Part shown: positions 1 to 7,393 of the stretch, piece after piece
How positions within the stretch are numbered: the first letter of the stretch is position 1
Layout: every line of letters begins with the position of its first letter
Origin: Arthrobacter globiformis NBRC 12137
GTDB lineage: Bacteria > Actinomycetota > Actinomycetes > Actinomycetales > Micrococcaceae
Length of the DNA stretch: 64,000 nucleotides
Reading direction: 5' to 3'
Assembly: GCF_000238915.1 (NCBI RefSeq)
Contig: NZ_BAEG01000085.1
Location: forward strand, 124,001-188,000
Translations under genes and position numbers: made by a program
The notes under the pieces: model-generated
Database searches by the model: none
Told to the model about the DNA's origin: nothing
Seen by the model: only the letters and a program-made list of their open reading frames with translations

Positions 1-340
1 CCGGTGTCAGGTGCTTGGCCAGCTCAGCGGTTGCGCCGTCCATCCAGCCGAAATCAGGCTTGGCGTCAGCGTCCACGAACAGCGGGACAACCAGTACGAC
101 GGCGTCGGCGCCGGGAACAGCCTCGGCATAGTCCGTGGTGGCGCGCAGTTTGCCCGCCGGCACCAGTTCGGAAAGTTTCTCCTGCAGGTGGGCCTCGCCC
201 GGAAACGGCTCGGTCCCCGCGTTGATCAGCTCCACGACCTGCTGGTTGACGTCGACGCCGACGACGTCATGGCCCTTGGAAGCAAACTGGACGGCCAGCG
301 GCAGCCCGATCTTTCCCAACGCAATTACAGCAATCTTCAC
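1..340 (-). CDS. Nucleotide-sugar dehydrogenase, N-terminal part (runs off left edge)
   Basis: Only the first 113 residues are present; the rest lies outside the window. The reading starts with GTG at 340 (VKIAVIALGKIGLPLAVQ), then VVGVDVN, the acidic end of the second beta strand of a Rossmann fold, and a segment with ADAVVLVVPLFVD, typical of the UDP-glucose/GDP-mannose dehydrogenase family. These enzymes oxidise the C6 hydroxyl of an NDP-sugar with NAD for capsule or wall polysaccharide synthesis. The glycine-rich loop reads ALGKIG rather than the usual GLGKIG, a mild deviation. The exact sugar substrate cannot be told from this part. It is divergent from the FHA-FtsK gene, with 158 bases between them. 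Confidence 0.85.
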   Translation of the reverse strand, partial: MKIAVIALGKIGLPLAVQFASKGHDVVGVDVNQQVVELINAGTEPFPGEAHLQEKLSELVPAGKLRATTDYAEAVPGADAVVLVVPLFVDADAKPDFGWMDGATAELAKHLTP

Positions 341-498
341 GAGTCAGAAGCCTTTTCTCTCAGGACTGGCAGGCGGCAGCCACGCTGCCACACCCGGTTT
401 TGCTTAACACTATCCGCTGACCGGACCTTACGCCGATTCCGCGACCTCGTCGGCGTAGCCGTGCTCTGCAGCCCGGAGGAGCGGGCGGAGTTTTCCAC

Positions 499-3400
499 AT
501 GGACAAATTCACCGCGTCCATTCCGGCCGCGCCGGCACTAGCGTGGTGCCCAGGTTTTCCCGAGGAACGGAGGTCGCCGGTGCAGCTGCAATGCACCCTG
601 GTCCGCGCCCCCGGCGCCGTTTCTGCCGGGGCCGGTTCCCCGGCCGGGCCGGTCGAGCTGACGGTTGCGGCCCCGGACGGCTGCCCGGGCACGGACCTGG
701 AGGCAGAGATTTCGCGCCGCTTCCAGACGCGCGGACTGACTGTGGCCGGCCTCCCGCTCAAAGGGCTGACCCTCGGCAGGGCGCCCCTGGTCAACGGGGC
801 TGTCCTGGTGGACGGCCCCGCCAACGGCCCTGGTTCCGGGCCGGGAACTGCCGGCGAACTGCCCGCCGCCATGCTCCTCACGGTGGACAGCGGCCCCGCA
901 GCAGGTTCTGTTCTTCCCCTGAGCCGGGGAAGCTACCGGATCGGCCGGACCAACGCCGAGCTGACCGTTCCGGATGCCGATCTTTCCCGCGAGCACGCCA
1001 GAATTGAGGTTTCGGATACAGCCCTGACCCTTGTGGATCTTGGCAGCATCAATGGAACTGAGGTGGACGGCAAACGGGTATCAAAAACGGCCGTCGCGAT
1101 CGGTTCCCGCATCCGCTGCGGCAATTCCTCCATGTCTGTTGTGCTGGCTGCGCCGTCGGACGCGCGGGAGGCTGACTTGGGGTTTGCCGGCAGTTCCGTG
1201 GCGGAGCCGCTGACCGTATCGCGCCCGGCCGCACCGGCGGGCCGGTCAGTGCTGGTTCTCGGGGCCGTTCTGCCCGTGGTCATGGGTGTGGGGCTGGCGC
1301 TGGTGACGGGGTCGTGGATGTTTCTGGCCTTCACGGCGGTATCGGCCGTGACGCTCCTTGTCCCCCTGGTCTTGGGCGCACGGCAGCGCCGTGAACTCAG
1401 ATCGGCAGTCGCGGCGGCAGCGGCGCAGGATCTGCAACGACGACGGCGGTCCGCGCCGTCCGCTGCTGTCCTTGCGCTGGGCGCCCGGGTTCCCGGACCG
1501 AGCCCTGCCGCTCCCGTCCGGGAGACCGGACGGGAGCCGTCAGAGTACACGGAAAATCCGGCGCCGATGCCCGCGCCCGGAGTCTGGCTCAGACTCGGCC
1601 TGGCCGATCAACCGGCCAACATACGCCTGGAGCCGGACCAGCCGGGATTCATACCCCCTGGGCTCGGGGCGGTGCCGCTGCTCCTCGACCCGGGCCTTGC
1701 GGTCGTTTCGGTCCGTGGGCCGGACTCAGAGGTTCACGGCCTGGCCCGCTCGATCCTCATGCAGCTCACGGGATATCCGCTGGCCAGGGGTACCCGGATC
1801 GCGGTTCACGGACCGGCTTCCGTCCTTCCGCTCGCAGCGCGGTTTCTGCCAGGGGTGTCGCTTCATTCAAGGATGGCTGACACCCTGGCGGCCCTGACGG
1901 AGACGTCCGGCGGGAGCGGCGGGCCCCGCATCCTGCTGATGTTCGGCGGCACGGCAGACGGCGCCCCCGAAGCCGGCATCATCCCGACCGCATGGGGTCT
2001 TGGCTGGCGGGTGGTCCATCTCCCGGGCCGGGGACAGCAGCCAGCGGAAACCGATATTGAGCTCGGCGAGCGCGGGGCACTACTACGGGCGCGCGGTTCA
2101 TGTCACCGCTTCGTTGCAGACCTCGTGCCCTCCGGCGTTTTCGAACGCTACTGCCGGGCGTACCGGCAGTCGCTCCCTGACGTATCGGCCGGCGGGCGAT
2201 CCGTGCCGGCACGCTGCGGACTGGGCGATCTCCTTGACCAGTCGGCCGCTGCGACGGCCAAGCGCTGGGCGGCAGGCAGGCTGAAGCCAGGCCTGGCCAT
2301 CCCCCTGGGCCGCGCAGCCCGGGGAGTGCGCATCCTCGACCTTGAGGCAGATGGCCCGCACGTCCTCGTTGCGGGCACCACAGGTTCCGGGAAGTCGGAG
2401 CTGCTTCGCACCATTACGGCCGGGCTCGCTCTGTGCTATCCGCCGGACCGCGTTAATGTCCTCTTCTTCGATTTCAAGGGCGGCTCGGGGCTCGGGCCGC
2501 TAACTGGCATCCCGCATTGCGTCGGCATGCTGACGGACCTTGCCAGCAGCCAGCTGGAACGCACGATTGTGTCACTGCGGGCAGAAGTCCGCAGGCGTGA
2601 GGAGCTGCTCGCCGCTGCCAGTGCCCCGGATCTGGCCGCCTATCGGCTGTCCCCGGCCGGCGGACCGCCGCTCCCCCAGCTGGTCCTCATCATTGATGAG
2701 TTCCGGATGCTCGTCGAGGACGCTCCTGAGACCCTGGCCGAGCTGATGAGGGTTGCCGCCATTGGCCGGTCACTGGGCATCCACCTGATCATGGCGACCC
2801 AGCGCCCGCAGGGAGCTCTCACGGCGGACATCCGCGCGAACGTCACAACGAGCATCGCCCTGCGTGTGCAGTCCGCGCACGAATCAGCGGATGTGATCGG
2901 CACGACTGCGGCCTCGGCGATACCCGTCAACCGGCCCGGCCGCGCCTACCTGGCCAGGGGTGCCGAGGCTGCCGAGGAGTTCCAGTCGGCGTCAGTTGCC
3001 GCCACCGAGGACGATTCTGCGTCCTGCCGCGTCAGGGTTCTGGAGACCGCCGTGGCGCTCGCCATGCCGCCTGCTCTCAACGGCGTCAGCCTTCCGCCGG
3101 CAAACCCCGTGCTCGGAGCCCGGCCGGTCGTGGAGCTGGCTGCCTCCCTGTGGGCCGGGATGGACGGTTCCGCGGCGCGCCGTCCGGTGGCTCCACCGTT
3201 GCCTGACGTGCTGGCGAGCCCGTCTGACGTGGCCGCGCTGACCGCCGATGGCCCCGCCCCCGCAGGCACTGATTCCACGGGCATGGGGCCGGGAACGGCC
3301 GGCGACTGGACCGTAGGGCTGGGATTGCTGGACCTGCCCGAGGAGCAGCGGCTTGCCGCTCTCACCTGGCGGCCCGGAGCCGATGGTCATCTGGCCCTGA

Positions 3401-4815
3401 TCGGCGCGGGATCCCGCGATGCCGCCCACGCCATGTCAACGGCAATGGGACAGCTCCTATCCCATCCCACGGAATGCCACTTCTACATCCTCGATGCGGA
3501 CGGGTCCTTGACTGGTTTGGCGGGCGCCCACCGCACCGGATCCTTTGTACACCTCCACGACCTCCGCCGCGGCGTGCGTGTCCTGGAACGCCTGGCGGCC
3601 GAAATGTCCCAGCGGCTCAGCCGGCTACCGGCAGCCTGCGGCGTGCCACTGGTACTGGCCATTTCAGGCTGGGGTTCCTGGCAGTCGGCCCTCCGCTCCG
3701 GCCCCCTGACCCGCGCCGAAGACCATGTCCAGGACATCGTCCGGGACGGCCGCCCCGCCGGAATCACCGTGGTGTTCTCCGGCGACCGCGAACTAGTGAC
3801 GTCGCGGTTCTTTCCGTCCATACCCAACCGCATTTACTGCCCGCGGGGCGCCAGCGCCGAGAGCAGGCTGGCCTGGCCCACAATGCCAGACCTTCCCCCG
3901 GTTCCGGGCCGCGCCGTCGCGTCTGGCGCCTTGTCCGCCGGGCGCCAGGCGGTCTGCCAGCTCTATGGCCCTGGAGCCGGGCGCGGTCCCGGAAGCGCCA
4001 TGGCGCCCGTCGAAGCGCCGGAGGGGCCCGCGCGGGTCAAGCCCTTCCGCGTGGATCCCCTTCCGGTGCAGCTTTCCGTCGCGGACGTACTGTCCCGCGT
4101 GCCCGGGACCGAACCGGATCCCGGCAGCCGGGCTTCAGACACCCCTACTTCAGACACCCCCGCTTCCGATGTCCCTGGTTCAGGCACCCCCGGCATACAC
4201 GCACCAGTGCACGGAGCAGACCCCGGTGCGCCGCGCCCGGTGCACACAGCCGCCCGGCGGTTGGTCGTCGGCCTGGGCGGGGACGAACCCGCGCCTGCCG
4301 CTATGCGCCTGCCACGAGGCGCTGTCGTTGCCGTGCTGGGCAACGTTGGTTCGGGCAAGTCATCGTTCCTGGCATCGCTGCCTGCGCTCAACCCGTCGGT
4401 GTCCGGGTGGCTGCACCCCGGCCCGGAGCCCGGTCCGGCCGGCTTTTGGACAGAGGTCCACCGCGATGCCGTGGAGGGACGCCTGCCGGGGGACGCCGTA
4501 CTCCTCGTCGACGATGCCGACATGCTGCCTGCCACCTGCCACCAGCAGCTCGCGGAGCTGAACGCCCGCGGCTGGGCGGTAATTTTCTCAGCCGCATTCA
4601 GCCCGTCGTTGTTGCAGCGTGTCCCGCTCGCGCTGGCTGCCCGCAGTGGCGGCAGGGGCATCCTCATTGCGCCCCGCAGTCCACTTGACGGCGACATCTT
4701 TGGAGTGCGGACTGAGCTGGATTCCCATCCCCCGCCGGGCCGCGCCCTGCTCGTGGCGGACGGCACGGCAATGCCCGTCCAGCTTGCAGTGGCCGAAGAT
4801 GCCGGGAGGCTCTAG
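499..4815 (+). CDS. FHA-domain FtsK/SpoIIIE ATPase (EssC-like secretion ATPase)
   Basis: A 1438-residue protein starting at ATG 499, eight bases after a GGAG. Order of parts: a short N-terminal beta-rich region; an FHA domain at about 130-210 (RIGR, SREHA, GSINGT); two membrane helices at about 250-292; a first FtsK-type ATPase module with Walker A GTTGSGKSE near residue 625 and Walker B LIIDEF near 731; a second module near 960-1100 without a Walker A; a Pro/Ser/Thr linker; and a third module with NVGSGKSS near 1280. Two helices followed by three ATPase modules is the plan of type VII secretion motors (EccC/EssC), and the N-terminal FHA resembles Firmicutes EssC. No WXG100 gene or other ESX component lies in the window, so its substrate is unknown; a DNA-pumping role is less likely. 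Confidence 0.85.
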   Translation: MDKFTASIPAAPALAWCPGFPEERRSPVQLQCTLVRAPGAVSAGAGSPAGPVELTVAAPDGCPGTDLEAEISRRFQTRGLTVAGLPLKGLTLGRAPLVNGAVLVDGPANGPGSGPGTAGELPAAMLLTVDSGPAAGSVLPLSRGSYRIGRTNAELTVPDADLSREHARIEVSDTALTLVDLGSINGTEVDGKRVSKTAVAIGSRIRCGNSSMSVVLAAPSDAREADLGFAGSSVAEPLTVSRPAAPAGRSVLVLGAVLPVVMGVGLALVTGSWMFLAFTAVSAVTLLVPLVLGARQRRELRSAVAAAAAQDLQRRRRSAPSAAVLALGARVPGPSPAAPVRETGREPSEYTENPAPMPAPGVWLRLGLADQPANIRLEPDQPGFIPPGLGAVPLLLDPGLAVVSVRGPDSEVHGLARSILMQLTGYPLARGTRIAVHGPASVLPLAARFLPGVSLHSRMADTLAALTETSGGSGGPRILLMFGGTADGAPEAGIIPTAWGLGWRVVHLPGRGQQPAETDIELGERGALLRARGSCHRFVADLVPSGVFERYCRAYRQSLPDVSAGGRSVPARCGLGDLLDQSAAATAKRWAAGRLKPGLAIPLGRAARGVRILDLEADGPHVLVAGTTGSGKSELLRTITAGLALCYPPDRVNVLFFDFKGGSGLGPLTGIPHCVGMLTDLASSQLERTIVSLRAEVRRREELLAAASAPDLAAYRLSPAGGPPLPQLVLIIDEFRMLVEDAPETLAELMRVAAIGRSLGIHLIMATQRPQGALTADIRANVTTSIALRVQSAHESADVIGTTAASAIPVNRPGRAYLARGAEAAEEFQSASVAATEDDSASCRVRVLETAVALAMPPALNGVSLPPANPVLGARPVVELAASLWAGMDGSAARRPVAPPLPDVLASPSDVAALTADGPAPAGTDSTGMGPGTAGDWTVGLGLLDLPEEQRLAALTWRPGADGHLALIGAGSRDAAHAMSTAMGQLLSHPTECHFYILDADGSLTGLAGAHRTGSFVHLHDLRRGVRVLERLAAEMSQRLSRLPAACGVPLVLAISGWGSWQSALRSGPLTRAEDHVQDIVRDGRPAGITVVFSGDRELVTSRFFPSIPNRIYCPRGASAESRLAWPTMPDLPPVPGRAVASGALSAGRQAVCQLYGPGAGRGPGSAMAPVEAPEGPARVKPFRVDPLPVQLSVADVLSRVPGTEPDPGSRASDTPTSDTPASDVPGSGTPGIHAPVHGADPGAPRPVHTAARRLVVGLGGDEPAPAAMRLPRGAVVAVLGNVGSGKSSFLASLPALNPSVSGWLHPGPEPGPAGFWTEVHRDAVEGRLPGDAVLLVDDADMLPATCHQQLAELNARGWAVIFSAAFSPSLLQRVPLALAARSGGRGILIAPRSPLDGDIFGVRTELDSHPPPGRALLVADGTAMPVQLAVAEDAGRL
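4135..4194 (+). repeat. 15-bp tandem repeat, four units, inside the FtsK-like gene
   Basis: Four imperfect in-frame 15-base units encode SDTPT, SDTPA, SDVPG and SGTPG. They form a flexible linker between the second and third ATPase modules and may vary in number between strains. Confidence 0.8.
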
Positions 4816-5309
4816 AGTGCCGGCGGTTCGGAAGCGGCGCGGGACGCGAAGCGAATCACGCGTTTGTCGAACAGCAGGACGATCGCGGTGGCGGCCGGGA
4901 TCAGCATCGCGGCGCCGGCCACGGGGAGTCCGCCAGTGAGCGTGGGGAAGCCAATGGTCAGCACGAACAGCTGAGCCACCAGTGCACCGGCCCGCGGCCA
5001 GCGGAAGCCCCGGAATAGGAACACGGCAACGGCAAACAGCCACGATGCAAAGGCCAGCAGCAGGCCGAGCGTGAAAACGGCGCCCCAAAAGGACATCACC
5101 GGCGCCCCACTGGCCAGCTGGAATCCGTACCAGGCTGCCGCGGCCAGCAGTGCCGTGGCCTCGGCGGCCACAATCCCGGAGATCACGGCGACGGCGCGGG
5201 GACGGACGGCGCTCGAAGGCGTTGTTCCGGCTGGGCCCCGGTCCTCCGGCATTCCACTGTCTCCGGCGTCAGCGAGCGGGCCGGACGGGTCTTTTGGGGG
5301 TCTTGACAC
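4812..5309 (-). CDS. Small integral membrane protein, unknown function
   Basis: 165 residues from GTG 5309. A charged, Gly/Pro-rich N-terminal tail of about 40 residues is followed by four predicted membrane helices (AVISGIVAAEATALLAAAAW, VFTLGLLLAFASWLFAVAVF, ALVAQLFVLTIGFPTL, AGAAMLIPAATAIVLLF) and a short basic tail. No catalytic motif is seen. The stop overlaps the stop of the FtsK-like gene by four bases, tail to tail. No Shine-Dalgarno precedes the start, but TAGTGT lies exactly six bases upstream, the leaderless arrangement seen at several genes here. Conserved-hypothetical type in Arthrobacter-like genomes by inference only. Confidence 0.75.
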   Translation of the reverse strand: MSRPPKDPSGPLADAGDSGMPEDRGPAGTTPSSAVRPRAVAVISGIVAAEATALLAAAAWYGFQLASGAPVMSFWGAVFTLGLLLAFASWLFAVAVFLFRGFRWPRAGALVAQLFVLTIGFPTLTGGLPVAGAAMLIPAATAIVLLFDKRVIRFASRAASEPPAL

Positions 5310-5332
5310 ACTGGCACACTACCCGAGATAGT
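5303..5332 (+). promoter_or_regulatory. Candidate distal promoter for whiB1
   Basis: TTGACA (5303-5308), 18 bases, GATAGT (5327-5332). The -35 is perfect and the -10 fair. It would give a leader of about 205 bases containing the hairpin and the CRP-type site, and it overlaps the start region of the divergent membrane protein gene. Confidence 0.35.
5316..5321 (-). promoter_or_regulatory. -10 hexamer (TAGTGT) for leaderless membrane protein gene
   Basis: TAGTGT on the minus strand sits six bases before the GTG start at 5309, so transcription would begin at the start codon. No clear -35 is seen. Confidence 0.4.
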
Positions 5333-5450
5333 CGACACACGGCGGGGCTGCCCGCCGATGTGATGCATAGCTCACGTTTCTTGGGGATTTCGTGGTCCAC
5401 TACCCCTTGTTTACACAGCGTTAACATGAAACGCTTGATCCAGATGACCA

Positions 5451-5473
5451 AGGGGGCCCTGCAGGGCCCCTTT
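5451..5473 (+). terminator. Intrinsic terminator-like hairpin in the whiB1 leader
   Basis: GGGGCCC (5453-5459), loop TGCA, GGGCCCC (5464-5470), then TTT: a GC-rich seven-pair stem preceded by AA. It lies 70 bases upstream of the whiB1 start, on the leader of any transcript from the distal promoter, and could act as an attenuator or stop read-in. Confidence 0.5.
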
Positions 5474-5487
5474 CCTATGTAAGCCCT

Positions 5488-5503
5488 AGTGAATATTTTC
5501 ACA
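5488..5503. promoter_or_regulatory. CRP-type site upstream of whiB1
   Basis: AGTGAATATTTTCACA matches the CRP/GlxR consensus TGTGA-N6-TCACA at all but the first base. It lies 40 bases before the whiB1 ATG. In Mycobacterium tuberculosis whiB1 is a known target of the cAMP receptor protein, which supports the reading. Confidence 0.6.
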
Positions 5504-5542
5504 AAGGGTATTGACTTCCCAGGAATGGAGTGACTGATCAGC

Positions 5543-5791
5543 ATGGATTGGCGTAACCGCGCGGCCTGCCTCGACAAGGACCCGGAGCTGTTTTTCCCAG
5601 TGGGCAACACCGGCCCCGCGCTTTTGCAGATCGAAGAAGCCAAGAGCGTCTGCCGCCGGTGCCCGGTCGTTGACACCTGCCTGCAGTGGGCGCTGGAGTC
5701 CGGACAGGATGCCGGCGTGTGGGGCGGCATGAGCGAGGACGAGCGCCGTGCACTGAAGCGCCGGGCCGCCAGGGCCCGCCGCGCTTCCTGA
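5543..5791 (+). CDS. whiB1: WhiB-family iron-sulfur transcription factor, WhiB1 type
   Basis: 82 residues. Four cysteines, C9, C37, C40 and C46 (CRRC and a later C), bind a [4Fe-4S] cluster in this family. GVWGG follows, then a basic tail (ERRALKRRAARARR) that contacts DNA. WhiB1 binds the RNA polymerase primary sigma factor and responds to nitric oxide. Length and the pairing with a divergently placed pdtaS match the whiB1 locus of mycobacteria (Rv3219/Rv3220c), which is why WhiB1 is preferred over other WhiB types. The start ATG 5543 has only a distant purine-rich stretch (AGGAATGGAG, about 12 bases away). The gene is followed by a strong hairpin. Confidence 0.93.
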   Translation: MDWRNRAACLDKDPELFFPVGNTGPALLQIEEAKSVCRRCPVVDTCLQWALESGQDAGVWGGMSEDERRALKRRAARARRAS

Positions 5792-5823
5792 CGCGGCCCC
5801 ACGGCAGTAAACGCACCAAAACA

Positions 5824-5866
5824 AAAGGCGGCGGCCGCGGACCCAAGGTCCGCGGCCGCCGCCTTT
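5824..5866. terminator. Bidirectional terminator between whiB1 and pdtaS
   Basis: A perfect 20-pair stem (arms 5824-5843 and 5847-5866) with a three-base loop CAA, AAA before and TTT after. It separates two convergent genes and can stop transcription from both sides. Confidence 0.9.
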
Positions 5867-5888
5867 GTTGTTGCCGTCGCCTTTGTTA

Positions 5889-7358
5889 TTAACGGTTTGC
5901 CAGGCTCAGCACAATCTGCACCGCAGTGCCGCCGCCCTCGCGGGGCTGCCACTGGATGGTGCCGCCGAGTTCGCTCGTGACCAGCGTCCGGACAATCTGA
6001 AGCCCGAGGCCCTCCACATGCGGCGTCTCAGGCAGGCCAACGCCGTCGTCCGCCACGGTGACAGTGAGCAGTTCCTCGCCGTCGTCGCCGGCCGAACGGT
6101 CAGCGAGCAGCCACACTGTGCCCGTCCGTCCCTCCAGCCCGTGCTTAACAGCGTTGGTGACGAGCTCGTTGATCACCAGTGCCAGCGGCGTCGCGAAGTC
6201 GCTGGGAAGGTCACCGAACAACCCCGACCGCTGCGTCCGCACCTGCTGTGACGGTGACGCCACTTCCGCGGAAGGGCGGAACTGGCGCCCGATGAGTTCA
6301 TCAAAGTCAACGCTCTGGGTCAGCCCCTGCGAGAGCGTCTCGTGCACGAGGGCAATCGTTGCGACGCGGCGCATGGCCTGTTCCAGCCCCTGCTTTGCCT
6401 CGTCGCTGACCATTCGGCGGGACTGCATGCGCAGCAGCGCGGCAACGGTCTGCAGATTGTTCTTGACCCGGTGGTGGATTTCACGGATGGTGGCATCCTT
6501 CGTGACCAGCTCCATCTCGCGGCGTCGCAGTTCGGACACGTCACGGCAGAGTACCAGCGCGCCGAAGCGCTGCTGCTCGTCGCGGAGCGGGATGGCGCGC
6601 AGCGACAGGCTTACGCCGCGGGATTCAATCTCGCTGCGCCACGGCATCCGCCCGGTGACAACCAGCGGCAGGGTCTCGTCCACCATGCGGCGGTCCTTCA
6701 GCAGGCCCGCTGTGACCTCGGCCAGCGAGCGCCCCTCCAGTGATTCACCGTCGCCAAGGCGCCGGAAGGCCGAGACCCCGTTCGGGCTGGCGTACTGCAC
6801 GATGCCCTCGGCGTCGAGGCGGATCAGGCCGTCGCCAACGCGCGGGGCGCCCCGGCGGGACCCCGTCGGTGAGGCGAAGTCCGGCCAGAGCCCCAGTGTG
6901 CCCATGCGCAACAGGTCATAGGCACACTGGCGGTAGGTCAGCTCCAGCCTGGACGGCATCCGCGAGCTGGACAGGTCCATGTGCGAGGTAACCACCGCCA
7001 GGGTCCGGCCGTTCCTGACCATCGGTACGGCTTCAACCCGCAGTGCCATGTCGCTGCTCCAGTTCGTCTCACTGGAACGCTCGATGGTGCGGCTCTCCCA
7101 CGCCTTGTCCACCAGCGGCCGCAGGTCCGACCGGATGCCCTCCCCGACGAAGTCGGCGTGGAACACCGTATGTGTCGTGGAGGGCCTGACATGTGCCAGG
7201 GCCACGTAGCCGTACTCCGGATGGGGAAACCACAGGGCAAGGTCGGCAAACGCGAGGTCGGCCACCATCTGCCAGTCGCCCACCAGAAGGTGCAGCCACT
7301 CGGCATCCCCCGGCCCGAAATCAGCGTGCTCCCTGATGGGGTCCGTAAAGATTGCCAC
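5889..7358 (-). CDS. pdtaS: Cytosolic sensor histidine kinase, PdtaS type
   Basis: 489 residues, no membrane helix. An N-terminal GAF-like region (about 1-150) is followed by a PAS domain (about 165-280, GDGLIRLDAEGIVQYASPN), a HisKA_2 dimerisation box EIHHRVKNNLQT with the phospho-acceptor histidine at 295/296, and a HATPase_c domain with NELVTNAVKHG (N box), DDGVGLP (G1) and GLGLQIV (G2). This order is that of mycobacterial PdtaS, which signals to the RNA-binding antiterminator PdtaR. No pdtaR gene is in the window. The convergent neighbour whiB1 supports the assignment. Confidence 0.9.
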   Translation of the reverse strand: MAIFTDPIREHADFGPGDAEWLHLLVGDWQMVADLAFADLALWFPHPEYGYVALAHVRPSTTHTVFHADFVGEGIRSDLRPLVDKAWESRTIERSSETNWSSDMALRVEAVPMVRNGRTLAVVTSHMDLSSSRMPSRLELTYRQCAYDLLRMGTLGLWPDFASPTGSRRGAPRVGDGLIRLDAEGIVQYASPNGVSAFRRLGDGESLEGRSLAEVTAGLLKDRRMVDETLPLVVTGRMPWRSEIESRGVSLSLRAIPLRDEQQRFGALVLCRDVSELRRREMELVTKDATIREIHHRVKNNLQTVAALLRMQSRRMVSDEAKQGLEQAMRRVATIALVHETLSQGLTQSVDFDELIGRQFRPSAEVASPSQQVRTQRSGLFGDLPSDFATPLALVINELVTNAVKHGLEGRTGTVWLLADRSAGDDGEELLTVTVADDGVGLPETPHVEGLGLQIVRTLVTSELGGTIQWQPREGGGTAVQIVLSLANR

Positions 7359-7393
7359 TGCACCTCCAGTTTTTCGACGGCGGGACCGGTGTC

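Noticed and set aside
3474..4688. 404-residue open frame in another phase inside the FtsK-like gene
   Set aside because: Arg/Pro/Ala-rich translation typical of a frame-shifted GC-rich gene; the main frame keeps all ATPase motifs.
5359..5376. GTGA-N8-TCAC dyad upstream of whiB1 as a CRP site
   Set aside because: Spacing is eight rather than six bases; the site at 5488 fits far better.
5511..5516. TTGACT as a whiB1 -35
   Set aside because: A -10 at normal distance would fall at the start codon, putting transcription inside the gene.
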